Below, in pieces: positions 56,991 through 64,000 of a stretch of 64,000 bases of DNA. Source of the DNA: a virus. How positions within the stretch are numbered: the first letter of the stretch is position 1; the number at the start of each line of letters is the position of its first letter. Below the pieces are notes generated by a model. That model was given only the letters and a program-made list of their open reading frames with translations. It did no database searches and was not told the origin of the DNA. Made by a program: the position numbers and the translations under genes. Location of the stretch: positions 105,566 to 169,565 of the IMG/VR virus record IMGVR_UViG_3300024329_000004; one strand, given 5' to 3'.

Positions 56991-58130
56991 ATGGCAATTA
57001 CAACACTAAGTTCAAACGTTCTCGATCAACGCAAAATCGAAACCATCAACGCACAACAACTACGAAAAGTAGTTCCCTTCCGTGACGTTCAATTAATTGA
57101 TACCAAGACTATCGAGTATAAAGGCCAAAGAATCGGCATTACGAGCCAAGCTTTTAAAGGCTTGTTGAGTTTGATCGGAATGAGCCAAGCATTCGCTAAG
57201 AAATTCGATAATCTATTTAGCCCTGAAGCTAAGAGTCAATTTATCAATACCATGAAAAATGCAATGGCATCTAATTATGGTAAATTAAACGAAGTAACTC
57301 TGATCCTTAACCCAGTGAACAAGAATATCATTGGTATTACTAAAGGTAACGAGCAAACAATATCTAATTCGCAATTCCTTGGAATTACAGAGAACCTCAT
57401 CGATAAGCATGGTTTCGACGTAACCAATTGGTCTACTGACCCTACTACTGGAATTGTTCGAATTAACGCATTTAACCCAAAAGCTGAATTTGCGGTTAAA
57501 GGTCTCTCCGATGAGGTCTTTACTGGAGGTGTTTCCTTCTCTAATTCACCCTTGAAAGGTTTCCAAGTTATGCCTTATGTAAACCGTATGTGGTGTGCTA
57601 ATGGTCTAACTACCTCACTTGCACAGGAAACATATACTCTAAACTCTCTAGATAATGTAAGTATGGAGAAGTTCCAAGAGAACTTGCAAGCGTTGAGGTC
57701 TAACAACTTTGCTCCTGAATCTTTCGGTGATCGAGTTAGAGCCGCTAATAACACTCATGCTTCTGTAGCTGAGATGACTTGGGCTCATAACCAAATCTCG
57801 AAACATGCTGGAGAAAGAGCTGAGAACTGGATCCCTCTACAAGAGAATATGAATGCGTACAATAAGATTGATCTTGGCTCTATGGATTCAAATCAAATGA
57901 AAGGTGCCAAGACTAATCAATCTGTTTGGTCTGTTATGAATGGCCTAACGCACTTTGCTACTCATGGTAAAGACCTCATCGAATCAAATATGCAAGACTC
58001 TGACTCAACACAGTTGATGGTTCAGGCTGGTAACTTCTTCGGTAAGAAATCATTTGACCATGAAAACCACATGCCAAACCCATTTGGTAATCTTAATCAA
58101 GATAATCAACGTGGAGCTTTGCTAAACTAA
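56991..58130 (+). CDS. DUF932 phage/plasmid-like protein
   Basis: 379 residues. DAQ-type motifs: YKGQRIGITSQAFKGLLSLI, VNKNIIGITKGNEQTISNSQ, FNPKAEFAVKGLSDEVFTGG and MWCANGLTTSLAQ match DUF932 (TIGR03299-like). Common on phages and plasmids, thought to bind or help replicate DNA, though not shown. GTATAATATATAAATC lies upstream. Confidence 0.8.
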   Translation: MAITTLSSNVLDQRKIETINAQQLRKVVPFRDVQLIDTKTIEYKGQRIGITSQAFKGLLSLIGMSQAFAKKFDNLFSPEAKSQFINTMKNAMASNYGKLNEVTLILNPVNKNIIGITKGNEQTISNSQFLGITENLIDKHGFDVTNWSTDPTTGIVRINAFNPKAEFAVKGLSDEVFTGGVSFSNSPLKGFQVMPYVNRMWCANGLTTSLAQETYTLNSLDNVSMEKFQENLQALRSNNFAPESFGDRVRAANNTHASVAEMTWAHNQISKHAGERAENWIPLQENMNAYNKIDLGSMDSNQMKGAKTNQSVWSVMNGLTHFATHGKDLIESNMQDSDSTQLMVQAGNFFGKKSFDHENHMPNPFGNLNQDNQRGALLN

Positions 58131-58262
58131 TTGACTTAACTTACTCCCTAACCCCCAAGATTGGGCTTCTGAGATGACAAGTGTTCGCTTGCGCAATCGA
58201 TGAGGTCCTTTCTTATTTTTTAGGGGATAGTAACTTTTCTAATATTTTAAATATAATTACTT
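58131..58262. promoter_or_regulatory. Intergenic region with short hairpin
   Basis: CCCAA(GA)TTGGG near 58158 and a T-rich run (CTTTCTTATTTTTTAGG) near 58210 may end the DUF932 transcript. No ORF. Confidence 0.35.
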
Positions 58263-58733
58263 ATGAAACAACTCTTAACAATCTTATCACTAACCATTCT
58301 CCCTTTACTATGCACAGCTCAATTAAATAATAATATCTGGAAGGCTTCTGCCATACAGGGAATTGCCGGCTTCTCGGACGGTGCCAACCAAGCATACTTA
58401 TATCACTACTATAATAGTGGCAAATTCGAGAAATGGGGGATCAGGCCCAATACCGAGGCTTGGAAGAACAAGTGGGTAGTAGACTCAGATGGTCATGTAA
58501 GGGTCGGTGAGGAGCGGTTTTGGCTTTCGAGTAGATCTCTAGTATTCCTTACCGATTTCAACCATGCATCCCGATTCATTAAACACCGGGCCAATGAAGC
58601 AACCATGCTAGTATACGCCGTTGGTCATGGTGCCAAGACTAAGAAATGGTATTGGTACCTAGCAGATACCGCAATAATGTTTACAGCTAGATCTATAGGC
58701 TTCTATGGTAGCTATAACCTCGTTTTTAAATAA
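58263..58733 (+). CDS. Exported protein of unknown function
   Basis: 156 residues. Signal peptide MKQLLTILSLTILPLLCTAQ, with cleavage expected before the Gln, as is common in Bacteroidota. The mature part is rich in aromatic residues (YLYHYYNSGKFEKWGIRP, VYAVGHGAKTKKWYWYLADT). It would act in the periplasm or on the cell surface. Not recognised. Confidence 0.72.
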   Translation: MKQLLTILSLTILPLLCTAQLNNNIWKASAIQGIAGFSDGANQAYLYHYYNSGKFEKWGIRPNTEAWKNKWVVDSDGHVRVGEERFWLSSRSLVFLTDFNHASRFIKHRANEATMLVYAVGHGAKTKKWYWYLADTAIMFTARSIGFYGSYNLVFK

Positions 58734-58756
58734 GGGGGGGATTGTTAATAACTTTT

Positions 58757-58820
58757 GAAAAATAGGCAGCCTAGAATTTTTATTTGTCGCCGGAAATGCT
58801 TATATTAGTAGTATACTAAT
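58757..58820 (+). promoter_or_regulatory. Early-type promoter, GTCGCCGG class, with insertion
   Basis: AATAGGCAGCCTAGAATTTT, TATTTGTCGCCGGAAATGCT, TATATTAGTAGTATACTAAT: an extra GTA alters the core compared with other copies. Confidence 0.66.
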
Positions 58821-58844
58821 CAAGTTAATTAAAACATCCACATT

Positions 58845-59303
58845 ATGTACATCAAAGAAAATAACCACGCCCTCACTAACGGTCCAACCTTCACAATCGA
58901 ACAAAACATTGGCGGTAAAATGCACAAATTCCACACTAGCGATTATGGCTTTGAGTGGGATGTAGAATATGACTATAGAGTCGTTACTAAGTGTAGAGCC
59001 GGTTTCTTTACTATCTCTGATGGTAAATCTAGTCTTAAAAACCTGGTTAACAGATACCAGAAGAATGCTCTTCATACAATTGAACTTAAGTCTACCCACC
59101 CTGGGTCTGATACTTATCTTACTGCCCTGGCTCTTAAAGCTGGTAAATTCGTAACGGTAGCTAATTGTATTATCGAGAATATTGAGATTGGAACCATTCA
59201 CAGTTCATTCCCTAAGATGGCCGATCATGGTCACTGGAAAGCAATTGGATCTAAGACTTGGGCCGATAACGCCTATAGTCTTGATGTCCATAACTGGTTC
59301 TAA
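58845..59303 (+). CDS. Hypothetical early protein
   Basis: 152 residues, mixed alpha/beta, starts MYIKENNHALTNGPTFTIEQ, ends DNAYSLDVHNWF. No family recognised. Flanked by early promoters on both sides, so it is a single-gene unit. Confidence 0.7.
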   Translation: MYIKENNHALTNGPTFTIEQNIGGKMHKFHTSDYGFEWDVEYDYRVVTKCRAGFFTISDGKSSLKNLVNRYQKNALHTIELKSTHPGSDTYLTALALKAGKFVTVANCIIENIEIGTIHSSFPKMADHGHWKAIGSKTWADNAYSLDVHNWF

Positions 59304-59313
59304 AAATAAATCG

Positions 59314-59371
59314 AAAATAAACAGCTAAATATTTTTTTATCTCAGATATTTTGCTTATATTAGTATAGTAA
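59314..59371 (+). promoter_or_regulatory. Early-type promoter, ATCTCAG class
   Basis: GAAAATAAACAGCTAAATAT, TTTTTTATCTCAGATATT, TTGCTTATATTAGTATAGTA. The only plus-strand copy of the ATCTCAG class. Confidence 0.75.
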
Positions 59372-59391
59372 TTAATTAAACATCCACAATT

Positions 59392-60468
59392 ATGCAAAAG
59401 TACACCTTTAAAAAATCCGGCAAAGATTACAAACTTGCAAACATCAATTCAAAAGAAACACTTACGGTGGGAACTGATCATCCAAAGCACTCCTGGTTGG
59501 CCAAACATTCAGGACGTATAGTAACAATTACAGATACGCGTTGGTCATCTAGTAAAGACTACCAAGGCCACTACAAGCAAACGGTGAGCCCTAGTAAGAT
59601 GAATATTAAGTTGTCTAAGTTGGACGACCTCAACATTAACCAAGACCTGTTCAAGCCAATGGCTACTGGAACCTCATTTGACAAATTTGTAAGTCAAGAT
59701 GGTGGTTTTATGCCAGGTTCTAATATCATGGCAGCAGGAGCCCCAGGTATTGGTAAGACTACTGTCCTGTTAGACCTCTTAAGCAACTTGCATGAAGCTG
59801 GTAAATCAGTCCTATTCATCTCGGCTGAAATGTCTCAAATCGACATGGCCAGATACCTACAAAGATTCCCTAACTGGGGTCAATTACCAATTCTCTTCCT
59901 TGCAGACTATACCGACTCATGTCCAAAGACAGTTATCGAATCCGTACTTAACCAGGGATGGGACCTAGTACTTACCGATTCATACACCGAAGTAAATGAC
60001 TCTGTAAAAGAAGCTTGTGGTCTAACCCGAGGTAAAACAGAAAAATGGTTCCTTGACCTGATGATCGCCCACAACAAAGGCAAGAATAAACCCAAAAAAT
60101 ACACTACTTTCGTTACTATCTTGCAATTATCAAAAGGTGGCCAGTTCGTTGGATCAAATAAACTAAAACACATGACCACTTCGATGATGCACTTAGACTG
60201 GGATGGCCAAGAAAACTCTGGTAGAAGGTATATGGAGTTCTCAAAGAACCGAGTAGGCCAAGTAGGTAAAAAACTGTATTTTGACCTAGAAGGTGGAGTC
60301 TCTTTCGACGAGGCCAGATACGCCCGAGACCTATTTAATGATCAAATCGTCCAGGAAGAGAGAAAAGCACTAGATGGAGAAGCAGATGCATTTGATGCTC
60401 TATTTGGCCTAGGAGCCGAAACAGACGCCTCAGACGAAATAGACGAAACTAGCGCTCTAGAGGTATAA
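59392..60468 (+). CDS. RadA/DnaB-like RecA-fold ATPase
   Basis: 358 residues. NIMAAGAPGIGKTTVLLDLL holds Walker A (about residues 122-129). VLFISAEMSQIDMARYLQR is the SAE motif typical of RadA and DnaB-family proteins; GWDLVLTDS is Walker B. The N-terminal 100 residues are a separate small domain without the RadA zinc finger. Probably a replication or recombination ATPase, such as a helicase loader or a replicative helicase variant. The C-terminus is acidic. Confidence 0.78.
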   Translation: MQKYTFKKSGKDYKLANINSKETLTVGTDHPKHSWLAKHSGRIVTITDTRWSSSKDYQGHYKQTVSPSKMNIKLSKLDDLNINQDLFKPMATGTSFDKFVSQDGGFMPGSNIMAAGAPGIGKTTVLLDLLSNLHEAGKSVLFISAEMSQIDMARYLQRFPNWGQLPILFLADYTDSCPKTVIESVLNQGWDLVLTDSYTEVNDSVKEACGLTRGKTEKWFLDLMIAHNKGKNKPKKYTTFVTILQLSKGGQFVGSNKLKHMTTSMMHLDWDGQENSGRRYMEFSKNRVGQVGKKLYFDLEGGVSFDEARYARDLFNDQIVQEERKALDGEADAFDALFGLGAETDASDEIDETSALEV

Positions 60469-60480
60469 TCCTAAAATTTG

Positions 60481-60675
60481 CTCTCCGGAGCACCCTGGGC
60501 CCTATATTGGTCCTGGAGAGAGGTAGGAGTGGATGCTTACCTCTCGGAGGGGGTAGAGTGTCTTGCCTCGGGTGTCTGTTGAGATACCGATGTTTGATTT
60601 TGGTCCTTAGACAACCACACATGCAAGAAAGGCTCTATATATTCCTCTACCCCCGCGGGCCTGTAGAGGCTAGTG
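60481..60675 (+). ncRNA. Candidate structured RNA after the RadA-like gene
   Basis: Nested perfect pairs: GGGGGTAGAG (60549) with CTCTACCCCC (60645), 10 bp. Inside it are TCTTGC (60561) with GCAAGA (60623), 6 bp, and GGTGTCT-GTTG-AGATACC (60571-60588), 7 bp with one G-T pair. The wobble favours the plus-strand RNA. A 5' hairpin CTCTCC(60481)/GGAGAG(60514) with GGGCC/GGTCC inside and a 3' GCCT-GTAG-AGGC hairpin (60659-60670) flank it. No ORF. Could be a regulatory RNA or a processing/termination structure. Confidence 0.5.
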
Positions 60676-60685
60676 TTGGCTTATT

Positions 60686-61147
60686 CTATGGTTTATAGAG
60701 GAGGTCGGTTTCCCTTTCTGCTTGTTGCTCCCATGGCCTGGAGGACCAGGGAAGGCTCCAATCCTGTGGAAGACCCATCCATAGACTACCATTCAAGTGT
60801 TGCCTATCTAATTGTTTAACATGGACTAGTTCGTGGAATAGAGTTCTCTGTAGTGTTTGTTGACTATATAGGGGATTGAGTCCTATTAGATATAGGTTAT
60901 TGGCTAGTTTGTATGTTATACCTATTAGTCTTGGGTGTAGAGGTTCTAGTTGGATATAGATTTGTGGTTGGTTGAATGGTACTCTGTTAATTGAATCTTT
61001 AATATACCTCTGTATACTAGGATTCTTTTCCATTAGGTCTATATTGGGTTTAGTGTATCTTGGCTGTGTGCGCTTTGGTTCCTTATAGTTTATCTGTAAC
61101 CAGATTAGGAAGAGGGTTATTAACAGGAGGAGTGGGCGGCTTTGCAT
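60686..61147 (-). CDS. Membrane-anchored or exported HExxH metallopeptidase
   Basis: 153 residues. Hydrophobic N-terminus MQSRPLLLLITLFLIWLQIN acts as signal or anchor. LFHELVHVKQLDRQHLNG contains HExxH, and PWEQQAERETDLLY supplies the third ligand, parallel to the cytoplasmic protein at 56006-56434. Probably a small gluzincin acting outside the inner membrane, perhaps in lysis or entry, but not shown. TATATACTTTATATG surrounds the start. Confidence 0.72.
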   Translation of the reverse strand: MQSRPLLLLITLFLIWLQINYKEPKRTQPRYTKPNIDLMEKNPSIQRYIKDSINRVPFNQPQIYIQLEPLHPRLIGITYKLANNLYLIGLNPLYSQQTLQRTLFHELVHVKQLDRQHLNGSLWMGLPQDWSLPWSSRPWEQQAERETDLLYKP

Positions 61148-61174
61148 ATAAAGTATATATCGGCCTGTGGTTTG

Positions 61175-61276
61175 CTAGTCAAACCAATAGAACATTGCTA
61201 AGATACAAATTTTATCGAGGATCCAAAGACCTATTAGAATGCTTAGCTTCCTATCTAGATTTGGGCGGCTTTGCAT
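61175..61276 (-). CDS. Tiny hydrophobic peptide (33 aa)
   Basis: ATG at 61276, 33 codons: MQSRPNLDRKLSILIGLWIL then a hydrophobic end (DKICILAMFYWFD). Starts three bases after the stop of the previous gene. The 14 bases around its start (GGGCGGCTTTGCAT on the plus strand) are repeated at the start of the metallopeptidase gene, which also begins MQSRP. Either a true small gene or a duplicated start remnant. Confidence 0.4.
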   Translation of the reverse strand: MQSRPNLDRKLSILIGLWILDKICILAMFYWFD

Positions 61277-61279
61277 GGC

Positions 61280-61534
61280 TTATGATTTAGCCATTGATTT
61301 CTTAAGGTTGAGTTGCTTTTCTTTAATACTCATTAGTTGGAGTCTCATTGCGAGTTCCTGTATCTGTAGACCCTTAAGTCTCTTCTTTTGAGGATTCTTT
61401 TCGTTATTATAGGATCTACTTAGTTCTGATTTCTTATTACCCACTTCTCTCTTTTTCTTTTGTAGATCAGAGATACGTTTTCCTATCTCGGCCTTGCCTT
61501 CTAAGATGGGTTGTTTGTGTGGGTTTTGGCTCAT
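61280..61534 (-). CDS. Small coiled-coil basic protein
   Basis: 84 residues, helical with heptads: IGKRISDLQKKKREVGNKKS then LAMRLQLMSIKEKQLNLKKS. Very basic. It overlaps the HAD gene end by 4 bases. Function unknown. Confidence 0.66.
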   Translation of the reverse strand: MSQNPHKQPILEGKAEIGKRISDLQKKKREVGNKKSELSRSYNNEKNPQKKRLKGLQIQELAMRLQLMSIKEKQLNLKKSMAKS

Positions 61535-62109
61535 TTCTTTGCTAAGTGTGTTTTAATACGTAGGTCTTTATAATCCTTTTGTATACCTTTAATAATCTTT
61601 ACATTTGCCCTGTCGTCGTCAAAGAATGTTAGGTCTGTATAACCCTCTTCTATAAACCATTTAAAGGCCTGTTCTTTCTTTTGAGCGATTGTACCTGTTA
61701 GTCCTAAGATTGGATCGTTAATTGCCCAGATAAATGATTTCTTTACATGGAAACCTACATGTTCTTTTAGCCAAGTGTAAATCATTTCTTGATCGTCTCT
61801 GGCTGTAATTACTCCTATTGCCTCTCCTTTCTTATACTCTCTTTCTAAGATGTTTAGGTATTTAGTAATTAGTTTACCCGCCTTCATGATTTCAAGTGAT
61901 TTAAAGTCATCGAAGTTTAGGATATGTTTAGGATCATGTTGATATGAATTAAACTCTTCAGGAGTTAGTGAGAAACACTTCTTGCCTCCCTTGTCACATA
62001 CTTGGATTTTGGCATCTGTAATAACCAGAGTATCGTCTAAGTCAAAGATAAAAATCTTGTCTTTAGAGAACTTTGCCTCCTTTACGAGTATGTCTTTTTT
62101 AGTTTGCAT
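61531..62109 (-). CDS. HAD-superfamily phosphatase
   Basis: 192 residues. KIFIFDLDDTLVITDAKIQV (DLDDT motif I), GVITARDDQEMIY (motif II), and TFFDDDRANVKIIKGIQ (motif IV DDD). Similar to nucleotidase or polynucleotide 3'-phosphatase HAD proteins of phages; no kinase domain is attached. Substrate not determined. Confidence 0.82.
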   Translation of the reverse strand: MQTKKDILVKEAKFSKDKIFIFDLDDTLVITDAKIQVCDKGGKKCFSLTPEEFNSYQHDPKHILNFDDFKSLEIMKAGKLITKYLNILEREYKKGEAIGVITARDDQEMIYTWLKEHVGFHVKKSFIWAINDPILGLTGTIAQKKEQAFKWFIEEGYTDLTFFDDDRANVKIIKGIQKDYKDLRIKTHLAKK

Positions 62110-62117
62110 TAATCTAC

Positions 62118-62402
62118 TTATTCCCAGTTATCAGTGTCATCTATTGCCATGGAAAATTCTTCAGCACTAGTAACGGGTTCATTATATGTGGAGTCAGAAA
62201 AATCAGTTTCACAATAAGCGTTTTCTCCATCCCATGTAAATGTATATTCATGATCATCATCCCATGGATTTTCACCATATACGGCAATATGATCATCTTC
62301 TAAATAAGCATCATAGCCATAATCTCCTGCAACCTCCTTAAGATCTCTTTTGTTAAGTCTTCTTTCGTTTACGAACTGTTCGTATAATTTTACGCTTTTC
62401 AT
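62118..62402 (-). CDS. Small acidic protein with capsid-targeting-like tag
   Basis: 94 residues starting MKSVKLYEQFVNERRLNKRD, with Val-Asn-Glu as possible cut site. The rest is acidic (DDHIAVYGENPWDDDHEYTF). It fits a small internal head protein. Function unknown. Confidence 0.68.
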   Translation of the reverse strand: MKSVKLYEQFVNERRLNKRDLKEVAGDYGYDAYLEDDHIAVYGENPWDDDHEYTFTWDGENAYCETDFSDSTYNEPVTSAEEFSMAIDDTDNWE

Positions 62403-62441
62403 AATATTATTTGTTTTTTATTATACTATATATTCTTCAAA

Positions 62442-63602
62442 TTATTTAGGAGATACGGAGTTAGTTAAAGGATCATATACTTGTCTTTTAAATTCTCCAT
62501 TAACTACATCGCTAAGAAGTTGATTGTATTGTTCTACTAATCTAGGATTTTCTCTAGTATATCTTCTAATTTTTGCTCTTTCTCTTTCTAAATAATCTTT
62601 ATCAGTTGGGTGAGATCTTACGGCATCGGCAAGAACTCTTTCACCTTCTTCATAATCAAAGCCTTCATAGTAATATCCTATATCCTTACATAGATGTGCG
62701 TTGTGTATGATCGGATATCCCATCCAAGCTACATCAAAGTAGAGATAGTTTAATGCATTCTCCCATTGCCATGAAACCACCACCTGTGCCCAGTTTTCTA
62801 AAATATATGGGGTTGGTTGTCTTGTTTCAGCTGACATTTTCTTATACTTAGCCAATTCTGTTTTAGAGATTAGATTTTTAAATCTTTTATTGTCCTTGAC
62901 ATTAGCTGCTCCGATCAACATCAGCTTTTCAATTTCAATATCTTTATGGTTCTTAAATACTCTGTCAACTATAATCGTAGGAGGAATACAGAACTTCATC
63001 ATTGAAATGTTAGGCTCCATTATTGCATATCTCTTTATTGCTCTACCATCATATAATTTATAAGGTGCTTTTTCAATTGCAGTCTCGATCGTAAGAGGAT
63101 CCCATACAAATGGAACTACAGTTGAATTATCAGTTCCTAATAAAAATGAATAATATTGAAGATTTGTGTTTTCCATTTGAGGAATAGACCATATTGCATC
63201 TGGAACTTCAGGCTTTATTGTTGACATTGTCTTTGCCCTTCCTTCATGTGTATTATATAAGTAAGTTTCAGCATCTACTAAAAACTCATTACCACATTTA
63301 TACGCAATAAACTTTACGTTTGGATTTTGTTTTCTGAAAGCAGCTGCCATAAATTCTTCAACAACCACTCCTAAAGAAATGATCACATCATATTTTTGAA
63401 CTACAGCTTCTTTAAATTCTACGATATCTATTGGAAGATCTTTGATCTCATCTAAAGATTTACCAGAATTATTAGGAGAATACAATAAACTAGCGTTATG
63501 ACCACCTTTATTAAATAAAAGTGCTAAATATAGTCCGTTTTGGTTAATTCCAGACGTAAATAAGCTATTTCTACTTGCATCTAATGTAATTCCTATCTTC
63601 AT
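62442..63602 (-). CDS. DUF2827-type glycosyltransferase, copy 2
   Basis: 386 residues from the Met at 63602 (MKIGITLDASRNSLFTSGIN). A longer frame from 63680 overlaps the upstream gene and lacks homology. TVVPFVWDPLTIE, MEPNISMMKFCIPPTIIVDR and VVSWQWENALNYLYFDVAWM are shared with copy 1. Two Rossmann-like halves, probably a GT-B fold. It may modify an envelope or fibre glycan. Confidence 0.8.
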   Translation of the reverse strand: MKIGITLDASRNSLFTSGINQNGLYLALLFNKGGHNASLLYSPNNSGKSLDEIKDLPIDIVEFKEAVVQKYDVIISLGVVVEEFMAAAFRKQNPNVKFIAYKCGNEFLVDAETYLYNTHEGRAKTMSTIKPEVPDAIWSIPQMENTNLQYYSFLLGTDNSTVVPFVWDPLTIETAIEKAPYKLYDGRAIKRYAIMEPNISMMKFCIPPTIIVDRVFKNHKDIEIEKLMLIGAANVKDNKRFKNLISKTELAKYKKMSAETRQPTPYILENWAQVVVSWQWENALNYLYFDVAWMGYPIIHNAHLCKDIGYYYEGFDYEEGERVLADAVRSHPTDKDYLERERAKIRRYTRENPRLVEQYNQLLSDVVNGEFKRQVYDPLTNSVSPK

Positions 63603-63609
63603 ATTTGAT

Positions 63610-64000
63610 TTATCTTCTTTGGCCTGCCTTCTTCTTATATCCCATCGGTTGATTCTTATCAGGATTTCTTTGATCTTCAATCCATCTTAGACCTAAATAA
63701 TTTTTAACGGGCAGTTTTACTCTTCTAGAAATTTCTTTTTCAATATGGGCTAAGATCTTTGCGCTATCTTCATATGAAGAGTTATCTACTATAATCATAT
63801 TTTGTTTTCCAAATAATCTTGAAAACTTACCTAAATTATCTTGAACCTCTTTCCACATTTTCTCTACAATAGCATCAGGTAATCTACGTTCTCTCGTTCT
63901 ATTTCTTTCAAGAGCAATTTCAAGTGATGTGTTAACAAAAACCATATAAGTATCATATCCAAAATCTTGATACATTTCTCTGTGTCCTCTAATCTTGTTA
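63610..64000 (-). CDS. P-loop kinase-like protein, partial (5' end outside window)
   Basis: The frame is open to base 64000, so the N-terminus with the expected P-loop is not seen. Visible: MVFVNTSLEIALERNRTRER, a lid-type Arg-rich helix of small-molecule or zeta-toxin-like kinases, then DAIVEKMWKEVQDNLGKFSR and MIIVDNSSYEDSAKILAHIE. A Met at 63975 is in frame but is probably internal. The C-terminus YKKKAGQRR is basic. The kinase call is a moderate inference. Confidence 0.6.
   Translation of the reverse strand, partial: NKIRGHREMYQDFGYDTYMVFVNTSLEIALERNRTRERRLPDAIVEKMWKEVQDNLGKFSRLFGKQNMIIVDNSSYEDSAKILAHIEKEISRRVKLPVKNYLGLRWIEDQRNPDKNQPMGYKKKAGQRR

Noticed and set aside
61060-61290. 76-codon plus-strand ORF
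   Set aside because: It is antisense to the metallopeptidase and small peptide, without promoter or recognisable protein features.
63603-63680. Upstream extension of the second DUF2827 gene to 63680
   Set aside because: It overlaps the kinase-like gene and lacks counterpart in copy 1; MKIGITL at 63602 matches MNIGITL in copy 1.

Overview
The window looks like part of a large tailed-phage (myovirus) genome with a T4-type baseplate, infecting a Bacteroidota (flavobacterium-like) host. Phage evidence: homologues of T4 baseplate proteins gp6, gp25, gp5, gp53, a hub protein and tube-cap-like proteins, giant fibre genes, dense one-direction gene blocks with overlapping stops and starts, and phage-type accessory enzymes. 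Host evidence (inference): AT-rich sequence, almost no Shine-Dalgarno sequences, a Bacteroidota-like bS21 protein, a signal peptide ending in Ala-Gln, and TTTG/TATATTAG-type promoters. No integrase or host gene was seen. Both ends cut through genes.

Layout: (1) 1-12.5 kb, minus strand: baseplate module (gp6 partial, gp25, gp5, hub, gp53, tube caps) interrupted by an amidoligase with a pentapeptide-repeat tail and a four-domain S1 protein. (2) 12.5-27.7 kb, minus: small unknowns, dCMP deaminase, UV-damage endonuclease, class I glutamine amidotransferase, glycosyltransferase, RNase HII, PhoH, ribosomal protein bS21, DnaJ, a 3'-5' exonuclease and a family of small UVR-like proteins. (3) 27.7-44.7 kb, minus: fibre module, with a 1852-residue collagen-like fibre, a coiled-coil fibre, two 2-oxoglutarate/Fe(II) oxygenases (one a clear lysyl-hydroxylase/PLOD homologue), several glycosyltransferases and an ATP-grasp ligase. 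(4) 44.7-54.2 kb, minus: ClpP, a GT25 glycosyltransferase, a thymidylate synthase/dCMP-hydroxymethylase relative, a ClpC-type ATPase, an RNase H-like protein, a LOG-family protein and a lipoprotein. (5) 52.99-55.1 kb: non-coding DNA, then a GC-rich inverted-repeat island between two divergent promoters. (6) 55.1-60.5 kb, plus strand: a probable early block with repeated promoters, tRNA-Arg(UCU), a metallopeptidase, a DUF932 protein and a RadA-like ATPase, ending in a candidate structured RNA. (7) 60.7-64 kb, minus: metallopeptidase, HAD phosphatase, DUF2827 glycosyltransferase and a partial kinase-like gene.

How the genes may work together: the fibre module carries what is needed to make, hydroxylate and glycosylate a collagen-type fibre. 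bS21 and the S1 protein suggest that the phage alters translation initiation. Seven proteins share a short N-terminal tag resembling the T4 capsid-targeting sequence and may be packaged in the head. ClpP, ClpC, DnaJ and UVR-like proteins suggest a phage-run protein quality-control or proteolysis branch. Two promoter families, one early-like and one late-like, can be read from repeated sequences.
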